A stretch of 64,000 nucleotides of DNA from Metridium senile (Eukaryota; Cnidaria; Anthozoa; Actiniaria; Metridiidae). Shown one piece after another: positions 1 to 11,740 of the stretch; position 1 is the first letter of the stretch, and the number at the start of each line of letters is the position of its first letter. The translations under genes were made by a program, and so were the position numbers. A model generated the notes under the pieces. That model was given only the letters and a program-made list of their open reading frames with translations. It searched no databases and was not told where the DNA came from. The DNA lies in NCBI GenBank assembly GCA_949775045.1, contig OX459103.1, positions 18,963,653 through 19,027,652 on the forward strand. The letters are read 5' to 3'.

Positions 1-171
1 CGAATAATCGAGGTGCTTACAATCATTATTCTCGTCAAGAACATGGAGGTTATTGTTGAGATATTATGGGCATACATCCAAACACGAATAATCGAGGTGC
101 TTACAATTGCTTCTCTAGTTAAGAATATGTAGGTTATTGTTGAGATATCCAATTTACAACAAGTTACTCAC
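1..171. repeat. 83-bp direct duplication in an intron of gene A
   Basis: The motif CGAATAATCGAGGTGCTTAC occurs at position 1 and again at 84. The following bases are also shared, giving two tandem copies of an 83-bp unit next to the donor of the exon at 330-172. Confidence 0.7.
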
Positions 172-3100
172 CCTACTTAGTATCATGATGATAGTCAAGT
201 TAACGAAGGCACCCGATGCATTAGCAATCTGCAGGGCGTACTTCCTTGTAGAAGGGTTACGAGCCAGCGGTCTATAGACCAGCAGTTTGTAGACAATAAC
301 ACCAACCATAAACACCAACACTAGCGAAACCTAGCAACAGGACACACTGTTATTATCATGATGGTGATGGTAATACACCTAATCGGCTATCGCGTTGCTA
401 TGCAGGTTTCCACCAAATTCAAAACCTCTGGGAATATAAACTACTGTGATATCGAAATACAAAAGACAAAGAATCTTATTCCCAAAAGATTTGAATTGTG
501 TGGAAACGTACATAGCAACGCATTAGCCGATTTTGTCTATGATGATGATGGTAATGATGATGATGATGGTAATGATGATGACGATGATAGTGATGGCAAT
601 GGTGATAATTATGATAATGATAACGATGATGTAGGTAACGATGGTGATAACAATGATGATGATAACGATGAAGTGATATGATAACTGATGATGACGTTGA
701 TAGTGATGGCAATGGTGATAATAATGATGATGATAACAATGTTTACCATGGTGATGACAATCGCGATACCCGAGAATAAACGTGGTTTACGTTTCTCGTC
801 AGGGAAATGCGGTTCTAGTATTCCCGTCACCGGGTTCCGTTCTACTGTAGGCGCGAGTGCTGCAAACGTTGGTCGTGGACGTTCCTGAACAAAAACAACA
901 CGATATTATAGAACCAATCGACTATAGCACAGACAGACAAAAATACGTAGGTTCAAATATAGTCAGACAGACAGACAGAAAGACAGAGAGACAAACAGAC
1001 AGTACTTACCACTTCCTCTTCGTATTCCAGCACATCCCAGTGGTAGGCTAAAGTCACTTCTTTCCTCTTCCAGTACTCCAAGAAGAAGCACGCTAACAAA
1101 GACATTAACATCAGCATTGTATTAAACAGCATTGTTAACATCAGCATTGTATTAAACTGCAATCATTTCCCTAGTTTGGTGAAGAGTCCCCTTCACAGTT
1201 CGCCATCTTGAAAGGTAGCCGGGCCTTTGCATCGAAGCGAGACGAACGTTGAGCTTGCAATAATAGAGACACGTGAATAATTGTCCAGCAAGGTGTTAGA
1301 AGGTCTCTATCATTGCAAGTTTAACGTTCGTCTCGCTTCATTGCAAAGGCTAGGCTACCCTTTAAGTTGGCGCAGGGAACTGTGAAGGGGACTATTGAAA
1401 CAAAGTATCTATTTCTGTAATAAATAAATTCTTACCCCAGAAAGAAACAAAGACAGCATACAACACGGTAGCAGCGTTGTCAAACATGTAGGCAACCTAC
1501 ACAAAACAAACAACAGTCATTTATTAAACCTTCATTAATACTGCAGTTTCACGTTAACTATCACCGCTTTACTATATCACAAAAAGGCGCATTTGCACAG
1601 ACAAAGCCTTGATTTGTTGTAAAATTATTTAAAAATTCCAAGCAAATAATGACAAAATGTAAACGCTTAACAACAGAAAATATAAATGAAAACTAGCGAG
1701 TAAACTAGTATAGGATGTGTCGGTGTTTGATACAAACGATAGGTAATAGAATTAAATTTGTAACACCGTAAAAAATGTTGACTTTACTTAATAGAAACAC
1801 ATTTGGATTTACTCTGAATCAAGTCTATTCCTGTGCAAATGCGCCTTTTGTCATATAGTACAGCGGTGATAGATTCTCTGTTCTTATCACAGTAACACCA
1901 TACCTTGCCCGATCCACAACTTATCTTGAGATCCCAATACTGACATCCAAGTTCTTCGTCGCAAAGAGAACACATCTTGAATGTCCAAGCTGGTGCCTCA
2001 CATACCTCAAGACTGGTAGGAATAGATACAATTAGATAGAAGCACCATGCGATATGATACGATGATTGACGATATGATGCGACACCATGCGATATGATAC
2101 GATAAAGGACGATATGATACGAAATCATGCGATGATACGATAGGATATGATACGATGAATGACGATATGATACGATAGGATATGATACAGTTAGATTGAC
2201 ACCATATGATATGATACGATAAAGATTGACACCATGCGATATGATACGACGAATGACAATATGATACGATACGATACAGTTAGATTGACACCATGCGATA
2301 TGATACGATGAATGACGATATGTTGCGAAAAAAGAACGATATGATGCGATAAAGGACGATATGATGCGACACCATGGGATATGATACGATATGATACGAT
2401 ACAATGCAACGCAATAGTTTACGATGCTTCAATGCGACACGATGACATGCAATACAAAACGATGCGACACCATAAAATGCGATGAAAAATTATGCAATAC
2501 GACACGATTCGATGCGATGCGATACTATACAATACGGGACGATATTATTCATTTTGATACAATATAAGACGGAAAATACGGCACGATGTGATGCGATAGG
2601 ATGCAATACAATACGACACGATAATGTACTTTACGATAGAAATATTACGAAGAGATACGACGCGATGCGATACGATATCAAAGTCATCCAAAGTACTTAC
2701 GCTGGTCTGTTGTCAGGGCTGTTAACAGTAGCAACACCATACAAGAACACCAACAAACCAACAAATGATGGCATGATAAGCCAAGCTGTGTACTGACCTA
2801 CAGGGATTAAAGATATATCAATACGAGGCAATAAGGGAAAATCACTAATATTTATCGTCGGTAACCATCGACTCAATGTTTCTCGACGTAAAACTGTGAT
2901 GTATTTCATTTTCTGGAATGAAAATGTACTTACCGAGCCATGCAAAATAAATACCAATCTTTTCACCAAAATAGTCCCTGAAAACAATAAGATAAACACG
3001 TAATTGAGTAAAGAGTGACTACAGTTGTGTACTTAAATATTTAATGTAGGGGTAGTGAGTGTGAGTCTCCCCAATTAGTAGGACACTTGTGTCTGGCTAG

Positions 3101-5245
3101 AAGATTGAAACGTTAAAGACATGTATAAATCCAGGGCGCTTTAAGACTGTACCTGATGTGATCCAGGGGTTGATATTTGTACCATTTGCCCCATCTTGCC
3201 CAGTACTCCTTCAACACTTGTCTTTTATTCAGTTTGACTTCCTCTGGACCATGAGGACCTTCGTGGTATTCCTTAGGTAACTCTGCTGGGCCCTACAAGT
3301 AACAAATCGTTATGAGCATTATTGTAAAATCTACATTATCACATACATCATCGGTATAATTATCATCCGCAGCAGCAGAATTACCATCACCATTATCAAC
3401 ATCGTGATCATCACCACCATCATCGTTATCATCATCAGCAGCAGTTCCATCATCGTCAACATTATCACCACCATAATCATAATCATCAACAGTATAATCA
3501 TTATAATCATTATCTTCATTAACATCATCATCACCATCACTATCATTAACATCATTATTATAATGATCACCACCACCATCATCGTCATCTCCATCATCAG
3601 CAGTATTCAAGCCAGTACTTACAACATGTAGTGGGTAGCCAGCTTTGAACACACCTTCTTCGACAAGACGTTCGACACCTGATAACAAAAACACAGAAAT
3701 AATCATTGGTAATGAGAAGGTGAAAATATTCTATGTGGATCAGTGGCCTCTGATCTGTATCTAAAGAAAGAATAGTTCTTATAATGTCGAATATAGCGAC
3801 AGGAATAAGCTCCTTTTTGTGCATCCGATTACAAACGTAGTTGTGCTAGTGTACATACCGATTTCTCCTCTCTGTCGCTTGCCGTAAGGAGCCGTTTCCA
3901 TAATTTCATAAACAACTCGAACTCGTTCTACATCTGTGAAGTACGTTTCAGGATTATCACTACCAATGAATCTGAAAGAACATTGCAGGTATAATATTAG
4001 TAAGGAAGGAAGGAAGAAAGAAAGGATGGGAGGGAGGAAGCAAGCAAGCAAGGAAGGATCAAGGGGAAGGAAAGAAGGAAGGAGGAAAGTAAGGAGGAAA
4101 GCAAGGAAGAGAGGAAAAAAGCAAAGAAGGAAAGAAGGAAAAAATGGAGGCAGGAAGGGAGGAGGGAAGGAAGAAAGGGCGGACGGAAGGAGGGAAGGAA
4201 GAGAGGAACGAAGGAAGAGAGGAAGGAAGGGAGAGAGAGCAGGAGGGAGGGGAAAGTGGAGGGAGGAAGTTGATATAATAGCCTGCTATTTCTTACTTGT
4301 TGAGTTTGTCAGCTTGGAAGACACATGTGAATAAATCTGGAGGTGGATTGGGCACCTCTTCTTTGAAAATGTTTGGAATTCTAGTATTTTCAATCATGCG
4401 ATCTGACCAGTTGATTTTCTTGGTTGTACGGATCTAACAATGAGAAATACACTTTAAAGCGCACTGTAACATTATGTTCTAGTCTAGAATGTTAGACATA
4501 TTTGGTAAGAAAATAAAAAAAACCGTCGTAGTCAGCGTTCTAAGTACGTATTAATATCATCTGCAATGTTTACAAGTGATTGACAGTGTTGTTTAGGAGA
4601 GTGCGTAGAGTGCTGTAAATTATATTATAACTGCAAGCTCCTACTTTCCTTTGCGTACTCAACTTAACTCTCTCCGTGTAAAAATACCTATTCTGACCTA
4701 TATCGTGTTGCTCTCACCTCTAAAGGCGCTCTAAAGCTCAGTTCTTCGGCATAAAAGAGGAGTACTTCCCAGGGAACATGAACTTTGATGAAGTGGACTT
4801 TGACTTTTTTGTCTTCGGTGATTTCCTGAACAAATTGACAGCAAATCAGAATAGCAATATTATTATCATCATCATTATCATCCTGTTATCATTATTATCT
4901 TAATCATGATCATCACCATGATCATCATCAACATCACCATCATCGTTGGTCGTCATCACCATCATCTTCATTGTAATTGTAAATAATCACCTTAACGGTC
5001 ATATAGTCGTGGCGAACATCATCATCATCATCATCGCCATCATCGTCATCGCCATCATCGTCATCGCCATCATCATCGCCATCATCATCGTCATCATCAT
5101 CATCGTCATCATCGTCATCAGCAGCAGTATCATCATCATCATCGTCATCATCATCGTCATCATCATCATCGTCATCAGCAGCAGTATCATCATCATCATC
5201 ATCATCGTCATCATCATCATCATCATCGTCATCAGCAGTATCATC

Positions 5246-5302
<57 letters not shown>

Positions 5303-5321
5303 GTCGTCGTCGTCGTCGTCG

Positions 5322-5362
<41 letters not shown>

Positions 5363-5368
5363 GTCATC

Positions 5369-5414
<46 letters not shown>

Positions 5415-8359
5415 ATGGTTACCTCTTCAAATTCTAGTTGTGATTTCTCAAGGTTTTCCAAGAACTTTCTTCTGTATTCTAGAACCTTTGACTCTTCTTC
5501 CTTACCGTCCAGTCCCTCCTCGTAGACCAGGACATAGTCTAAAAGAACCAATACCATTAATTATTACAGTGAAATAGGTGTATGCCTATAATTCATTTCC
5601 ATCTTGGAATGACCTATCGCCCTGGGCAACCTTTTTGAAATAGGTGCATGCCTATAATTCCTTTCCATCTTGGAATGACCTATCGCCCTGGACAGCCTTT
5701 TTGAAATAGGTGTTTGCCTATAATTCCTTTCCATCCTGGAATGACCTAACGTCTTGGACAACCTTTTTGAAATAGAAGTATGCCTGTAATTCCTTTCCAT
5801 CTTGGAATGAACTATCGCCTTGAACAACCTTTTTGAAATAGGTGTTTGCCTATAATTCCTTTCCATCTTGGAATGACCTATTGCCCTGGACAGCCTTTTT
5901 GAAATAGGTGTTTGCCTATAATTCCTTTCCATCCTGGAATGACCTAACGTCTTGGACAACCTTTTTGAAATAGGTGTATGCCTATAATTCATTTCTATGT
6001 TGTTATGACATATATCCTTGGACAACCTTTTTAAAATAGGTGTATGTGATAATTACTCACCGATTTGTCTCTTTCCATCTCTGAAATAACATCCTCGTTC
6101 ACCGCTCATGTCTTCATCGTCAACAGCCTGCTGCACACAAAACAACAGTCAAACAACAAACAGTTAAAATACGAGACTATTAATAACTATATCTGGTCCA
6201 CATGCAGTGATTCAACATGGTCGCCATGTTTTGTTATAAAAAATTGATATACTGAAAAACTTCTCTACACTCGACAGACCAAGAAACGTTTGATTTTCGT
6301 TCCTGAATGTTTTATAAAAGAAATAGAGAACGCGGCGGCAGTGCTCCATCCGCTCCACGTCGTGCTTCTCCTTACGCTTCTCTCGTCTTCTTACAATTCC
6401 TGCTTGCTCTAGTATAACTTGAAAGAGCATGCTGCCTCGTTTACTATTTCTTTGTTGTTGTGTTGATCAAAAGTGAATGTATTCATAAAATATCTTGAAA
6501 TAATTAATTCATTGAACATTTATAAAGACTGTAAGTATAGAGATTTGAAGTGAGTTTCTTTACATACAGTTATAAATTAACGACTTATTGATTAGAACAA
6601 GGTAGTAAAAATGACTTTAATACGACTATTAGTTTTTAAGTGCTTTGATTAGTTAAACCGAATTCTTATTAATTAATCTAGACATTAGTGGAATCAGTTA
6701 TTCAGGAGTTAATATTTAATATAATATAGTATGAACACACCTTAAGGTTAGCTAATTAACTGTAAACTAAAAAATACTAAATGATTTAAATTTGTATTAA
6801 ATTAAGAATAAAAATATTAGATAAATCAATAATATTAGTAACAGATGATTGTGGTTTGAGTAAATTGATTATTTTTTTTGTCATAAATCTAGTATTATTT
6901 ATACGTCTGATATACGTGTCTAAAATATCCAAAAATATACTAAAATATTTACATTTAATATTACTAATTATATATTCTGTAGAGAAGCATGCAAACGAGG
7001 TTAGTTGGTGACAGGTTAATAGTTAACTGATTGTATTATGGTTTAGGCCAGTAAGAGAAGAATAACTACATGTATTTAGTTTGAACAAGTTGATAAAGAA
7101 AACAATGCGTTTAGCGTCTACTACTAACTATTACATTGAATTATAATAATATAGCATGCGGTTGGTTGATGGGTTGATGTGTGTGTGTGTTTGGCAAAGA
7201 AAAGCAAGATGAAATCAAGATACTAACAGCACCACCGTAGTAGTCAGCGTCATCATTATAACCATAATTGTAATCGTCCTGGAGAGGAGGAAGAAAATAC
7301 AGTGAAAACAGGAAGAGAAATGGGAGGATAGTGACGAACAAATCCATGCAGATATGACACAAGTGCATGGTAGTAAGTAAGTAAGTGAGTAAGTAAGTAG
7401 CCAAGTAAGTAAGTAAGTAGGTAGGTACACTGTAAGTGATATCAGTAGGCAAGTAAGTAGGAAAGTAAATAGAAAAGTTAATAAGTAGGTAAGTAAGTAA
7501 TCAAGCAAACGAGTAGGTTAATAATTTGAAAGTAGGCAAGTTACATGTAGTTGTCAGTAAGTAGGCTAGTTACATGTAGTTGTCAGTAAGTTAGCAAGAA
7601 GTAAGTACAATGTAAGGAAGCAAAGGAAGCAAGCAAGCAAGCAGGCAAGTAAGTAAGTAAATGAGAGTCAGAGTAAGTAAGCAAATAAGCAAGTTAGTAA
7701 GTAAGCAAGTAAGCAAGTTAGTAAGTAAGCAAGTAAGCAAGTAAGCAAGTTAGTACAGAATGTAAGTAAGTAGGCAAGTACATGTAGGTGAGCAAGTACA
7801 AGCAGGTTAGCAAATAGGTAAGTTAGTAAGTAAACAAAGAAGCATGCAAGTGGTAAACAAACAAGACAATAACTATTCAAATGATGTGCATGTATAGCTA
7901 TTGTACGTGTAGTCAGTTCTCAAGTGCCATTGTTTTAACTAAGGTGAATGACAGTGATGTAACAAGATGAGTACTAGTAGAAAAGAAGGAAGAAGAGACC
8001 TTGTACATGGCGTCATGGTAATTGGGATCAAAAGTGTTATAAGAGTTCATTTCCTACAGAAAAACAGACAAAACAGGTTAGACAAGATGTTAGATTTATC
8101 ATAGATAGCAAGGACGTGAAGACAAGAGAAGAATGATATCTAATATACAGTAACATACAAATATCAGTAAGAATACAGAATGATGATGATGACAATAATG
8201 ATGATGGTTATGATGATGATGACAACAATGATGATGGTTATGATGATGATGACAACAATGATGATGGTTATGATGATGATGATGATGATGATGATGGTTA
8301 TGATGATGATGACAACAATGATGATGGTTATGATGATGATGACAATGATGATGATGGTT

Positions 8360-8418
<59 letters not shown>

Positions 8419-10158
8419 AACAATGATGATGATGACAATGATGATGATGACAATGGTGACAATGATGATGATGACAATGATGATGATGACAATGGTGATG
8501 ATGACAATGATAACAATGATGATGATGACAATGATGATGATAACAATGATGACAATGATAATGATAACAATGATGATGATGACAATGATGATAACAATGA
8601 TGATGATGACAATGATGACGATAACAATGATGTTAACAATGATGATGATGACAATGATGACGATAACAATGATGTTAACAATGATGATGATGACAATGAT
8701 GACAAAGATGATGACACTGATGACGACCACAATGATGACGACCACAATGATGATGATGACAATGATGATGACAATGATGTTGATGCATGGTAATGATGGT
8801 TATGGTAAATGCCACCATGGCGGTGATGCTTATGATGGTGACAATGATGGTGATGATGACAATGATGATGGTGATGATGGTAATGCCACCATGGCGGTGA
8901 TGCTAATGATGGTGACAATGATGGTGATGATGACAATGATGATGGTGATGATGGTAATGCCACCATGGCGGTGATGCTAATGATGGTGACAATGATGGTG
9001 ATGACAATAATGATTAATTACCAGGTCACTTAAAAGGTTTCAACAACCATATCACATTTTAGTTTAATACAACATGAAGCAACATAACAGAACACCACAG
9101 CCTGCAAGCACTTGATGTGAGCAACAAAAAATATAATTTAACTTATAATAAGCAGGTAAAAAGAATATCATGTACAGTCAATTGGATCACAGAGATCAAA
9201 TTGAAATTGATTCTACAAGCTGTAATATTGATCAATAGTTGACTTTAATTTGACTGCAACTTAGTACTATATAACAAAATAACAATCCATTAAAACAGAC
9301 CATACATTGCTAAAAATATTTGAAATATTACAAGTAGATGAGTCTACATGTATTTCACATGGTAAAATATTGAACTGTCTTTTAATAAAGTTGATGTTGG
9401 ATTTGTAAGTAGATTATGTAATTTGTGTCCACTAACTGTTTTAGCCCAACTATAGCAAGCAACATTCATTTACAATTAATAATATCTATTTGTAAATTAA
9501 TTTATAAACTGCAAATTAGATTACCAAGATAATCATTGTAATTGGCACAACTAATTCCTACAAGAGCTACAAATGTTACAATGTATGCAACACTTTGTAT
9601 AACAGCTACAACACATTGAAAACCAAAATAATTGTTATAATGCATTTATGTCATAAAACAAAGAAACAACTATGATACAAAACTATAGATAAAGGCAAAG
9701 AAATAAGCAACATTTAAGGCATCAAATTAAGGATATAATAAAGTAATTATAAGCTATGTTTTTGAGAGAAAGAAATATAATTCAAATAATCTTTATACTA
9801 GAAAACAAAGATCTAAAAACCACACCATTAATTTAAGGATATAATTGGATTCATTAAGCTATGTTTTAAGAGATAGAAACCTCACTCAAACAGTGATTCT
9901 ATAAGTTACAAAAAAATAATAAAAATCACACAAAATAAGGAGAGAAAATCTATTTGACTAGAACTCTAATAAGGGTGACAATTTTAAGATTCATGAAAAA
10001 TTATGTCAAATTTCATCTTTCAAACAATTGCCCATTAACTGGTGGTACCTGCGCTGACCCCTTGCTCTTACTTCCCTTTCTTTCCCCTCAATTACCTCTT
10101 CAACATCTACTTTTGACTCTTCTGCTGCAGGAGAAGATTTCTGTTCTTCTTCAGCCAT
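172..10158 (-). CDS. ANO7-like anoctamin (TMEM16), gene A, 5' 17 exons, runs off the left edge
   Basis: Anoctamins are dimeric membrane proteins acting as Ca2+-gated chloride channels or lipid scramblases. I rebuilt 17 exons, all GT-AG and in continuous phase: 10158-10096, 8053-8000, 7278-7228, 6127-6061 (or from 6130), 5538-5423, 4825-4718, 4433-4297, 3971-3859, 3678-3623, 3292-3153, 2977-2934, 2797-2701, 2012-1904, 1496-1436, 1092-1010, 884-747, 330-172, giving 532 residues. The ATG at 10158 follows an in-frame TAA 30 bases upstream. The acidic N-terminus ([14 protein letters not shown]...) precedes the anoctamin signature [48 protein letters not shown] and [14 protein letters not shown]; first membrane helices follow ([33 protein letters not shown]). 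The wording resembles vertebrate ANO7 most. The pore half with the Ca2+ site lies beyond position 1. No PDZ domain is present, unlike its paralog at 26.9-54.3 kb. Confidence 0.93.
1185..1393. mobile_element. MITE-like element with about 70-bp terminal inverted repeats
   Basis: The left arm begins AGTCCCCTTCACAGTTCGCC and the right arm ends in the near reverse complement (AACTGTGAAGGGGACT). Both arms contain GCGAGACGAACGTT or its complement. The 209-bp element has no coding capacity and sits inside a gene A intron (1436-1092). Confidence 0.7.
1688..1862. mobile_element. Copy of the ACTAGCGAGTAAACTAG foldback family
   Basis: GAAAACTAGCGAGTAAACTA at the left is followed by GTCGGTGTTTGATACAAACG, TAGGTAATAGAATTAAATTT and GTAACACCGTAAAAAATGTT, in the same order as the 16817 copy. 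It lies in a gene A intron. Confidence 0.65.
2040..2690. repeat. Degenerate GATACGATATGAT-type tandem repeat
   Basis: About 650 bases of degenerate 5-10-base units (ATACG/ATGCG/ATATG) fill the intron between the gene A exons at 2797-2701 and 2012-1904. Open frames over it are translation artefacts. Confidence 0.7.
3024..3108 (+). mobile_element. SINE tail fragment
   Basis: AAATATTTAATGTAGGGGTA...GACACTTGTGTCTGGCTAGA matches the 3' part of the longer SINE-like element at 52015-52312, and in reverse the segment at 39740-39860. Confidence 0.55.
3350..3610. repeat. CAT/CAC-rich trinucleotide array
   Basis: Imperfect (CAT)n/(CAC)n sequence lies within the intron between gene A exons 3678-3623 and 3292-3153. 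Confidence 0.6.
4000..4265. repeat. Purine-only GGAAG/GAAGG array
   Basis: About 260 bases of almost pure purine on the plus strand (GGAAGGAAGAAAGAAAGG-type) lie in the intron between exons 4433-4297 and 3971-3859. The mirror-symmetric purine tract could form triplex (H-) DNA. Confidence 0.7.
4858..5415. repeat. (CAT)n microsatellite, long and interrupted
   Basis: About 550 bases of CATCATCAT with GTC, GCC and AGC interruptions abut, by 8 bases, the donor of the exon at 5538-5423. The very long Asp-rich frame over it is the real exon reading through into the array, not a protein tail. Confidence 0.85.
5567..6045. repeat. 66-bp minisatellite, family M66, about 7 copies
   Basis: Unit: GGAATGACCTATCGCC...ACAACCTTTTTGAAATAGGT...ATAATTCCTTTCCATCTT. 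It lies in the intron between gene A exons 6127-6061 and 5538-5423. The same unit occurs at 41480-41765 and, inverted, at 28887-29125. Confidence 0.85.
7360..7850. repeat. AAGT/CAAG-rich simple repeat
   Basis: Long runs of AAGTAAGTAAGCAAGTAAGC type fill the intron between exons 8053-8000 and 7278-7228. Confidence 0.7.
8178..9005. repeat. (GATGATGACAAT)n compound microsatellite
   Basis: About 830 bases of GAT/GAC/AAT triplets lie in the first coding intron of gene A. The right end includes a roughly 62-bp unit (CCACCATGGCGGTGATGCT) present three times. Confidence 0.85.
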
Positions 10159-11209
10159 TTCAAATGTTTTCAAATTGAAGGACTTTTACTCCACAATCAT
10201 AGTAAATTGTGTGTGTGTTGGTTGAGTGGTTGGGATAGTCAGAAAAGCTGGTCAGTGTGAAAGGCTTTGTCAAATAACATCAACAATACTTTATAATCCG
10301 TAAATAAACTATCAAAACAAACTTACAAATTCACAATATATTGAACACTTTCACTTTAATTTCTTACACCAATAAACTTGAAATTAAATTATATAATCTT
10401 TCTTTAACAAAATGTTATCTAAATTAAACAAATTACTACTTTTTTCTTAGTGGTTATCTTTGACAAAATCTGTGAGAAACAAGTGACAAAAGAACACTAT
10501 GCCACCTGTTACTTAAAATAAAATATGTTTTCTTTCAAGTGAAATATCTACATGCAGTTGTCATGCAGATGTTAGTGCAGGATAAATGTCAAATTTATGT
10601 ATTTAATTGGATGGAAGTTCAATTTTGTTTGGTAAAAGAAGAGAATAGATGTTGAATCAAAGTGTGAGAAAGTCACCTGTTGGATAACTGTGGGGGGTTT
10701 TGTTCAAATGAATACACTACAGCAATCTGGTTAAGTCATGTGTTAGAACTTTAAATAGTTCACCTTAAGTGCTTTATATTCCTCAGCAGTTTGTATCAAG
10801 TTTCTCAAATTGGCTAGCTGGTAGCATTTATTTAACAATGAATACAAATTAAACATTAAATACATGTATCTTGAAAACAAAGGTTTTGATGTTAATTAAA
10901 ATGCGACAGCTTTACAATTACAAAATCTGTAGTTTATTCCTGATATCAAAACAATAGTTGTGCAAGTCAGATCTGGTACGTGTTGTAAGGACTGTAGACT
11001 GAAGTGTGTGGTTATTTGTGTGAGCAACCCACATAAAAGACAGTAGACCACTTTGTGATCATGGTTAGAACAATTAATTGTTATTTTTATACAGGAAGTA
11101 AGATTTATTAATAGCTCTCTATCCTAGTTTCCAATTATATATGAATAACAAAATTCTATAATATTAATGATTTCTTTCGAATAAATTTCAACTTGTGTCT
11201 GATGTCTGA

Positions 11210-11740
11210 GTGAATGGCTTCAACCAAGGTGAAAGTGATGATGTTGAATTGTGATGCTGTCTGGATGTGTGTAGTTTTAACTAAAGAAAGACTGTTGTTG
11301 TTAGTGACTGATGTTTGAATGGTTTCAACCCAGGTGAAAGTGTAAGAAAGACTGTTGTTGTTAGTGACTGATGTTTGAATGGTTTCAACCCAGATGAAAG
11401 TGATGATGGTGAATTGTGATCATCTGGGTGTGTGTAGTCTTAAGAAAGACTGTTGTTGTTAGTGTCTGATGTTTGAATGGTTTGAACCCACGTGTAAGTA
11501 ATGATGGTGAATTGTGATGCTGTCTGGGTGTGTGTAAGTCTTGAGAAAGACTGTTGGACTGTTGGTGTCTCAGATGTTTGTACCCAGGTGTAAGCAATGT
11601 TGATATGTTTGGGTAGTAGGTATAGTCTTAAGAAAGATTAATGGTGTTATGTTTGAATGGTTTGTACCCAGGTGTAAGCAATGTTGATATGTTGTGATTG
11701 TCTGGGTGTGTGTAATAGTCTTGAGTGACTCCATCTTCTT
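11210..11740. repeat. Imperfect tandem repeat of about 115 bp
   Basis: Copies share AGAAAGACTGTTGTTGTTAG, ATGTTTGAATGGTTTCAACC, CAGGTGAAAGTG and TGTCTGGGTGTGTGTA. Roughly five diverged copies lie about 1 kb upstream of the gene A start codon. Confidence 0.7.

Noticed and set aside
4940..5557. A protein with an anoctamin-like start and a long poly-Asp tail
   Set aside because: The first 39 codons are the true exon 5538-5423. The donor GTAACC ends it and the Asp run is the (CAT)n intron array.
5564..6025. A repetitive basic protein ([21 protein letters not shown] type)
   Set aside because: It is the translation of the 66-bp minisatellite, which also occurs inverted elsewhere, so it cannot be a conserved coding frame.
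10049..10158. Longer first exon of gene A ending at a GTACC donor (10048)
   Set aside because: Its phase would put a stop at the start of the next exon. The GAG|GTAATT donor at 10096 gives continuous phase 0.
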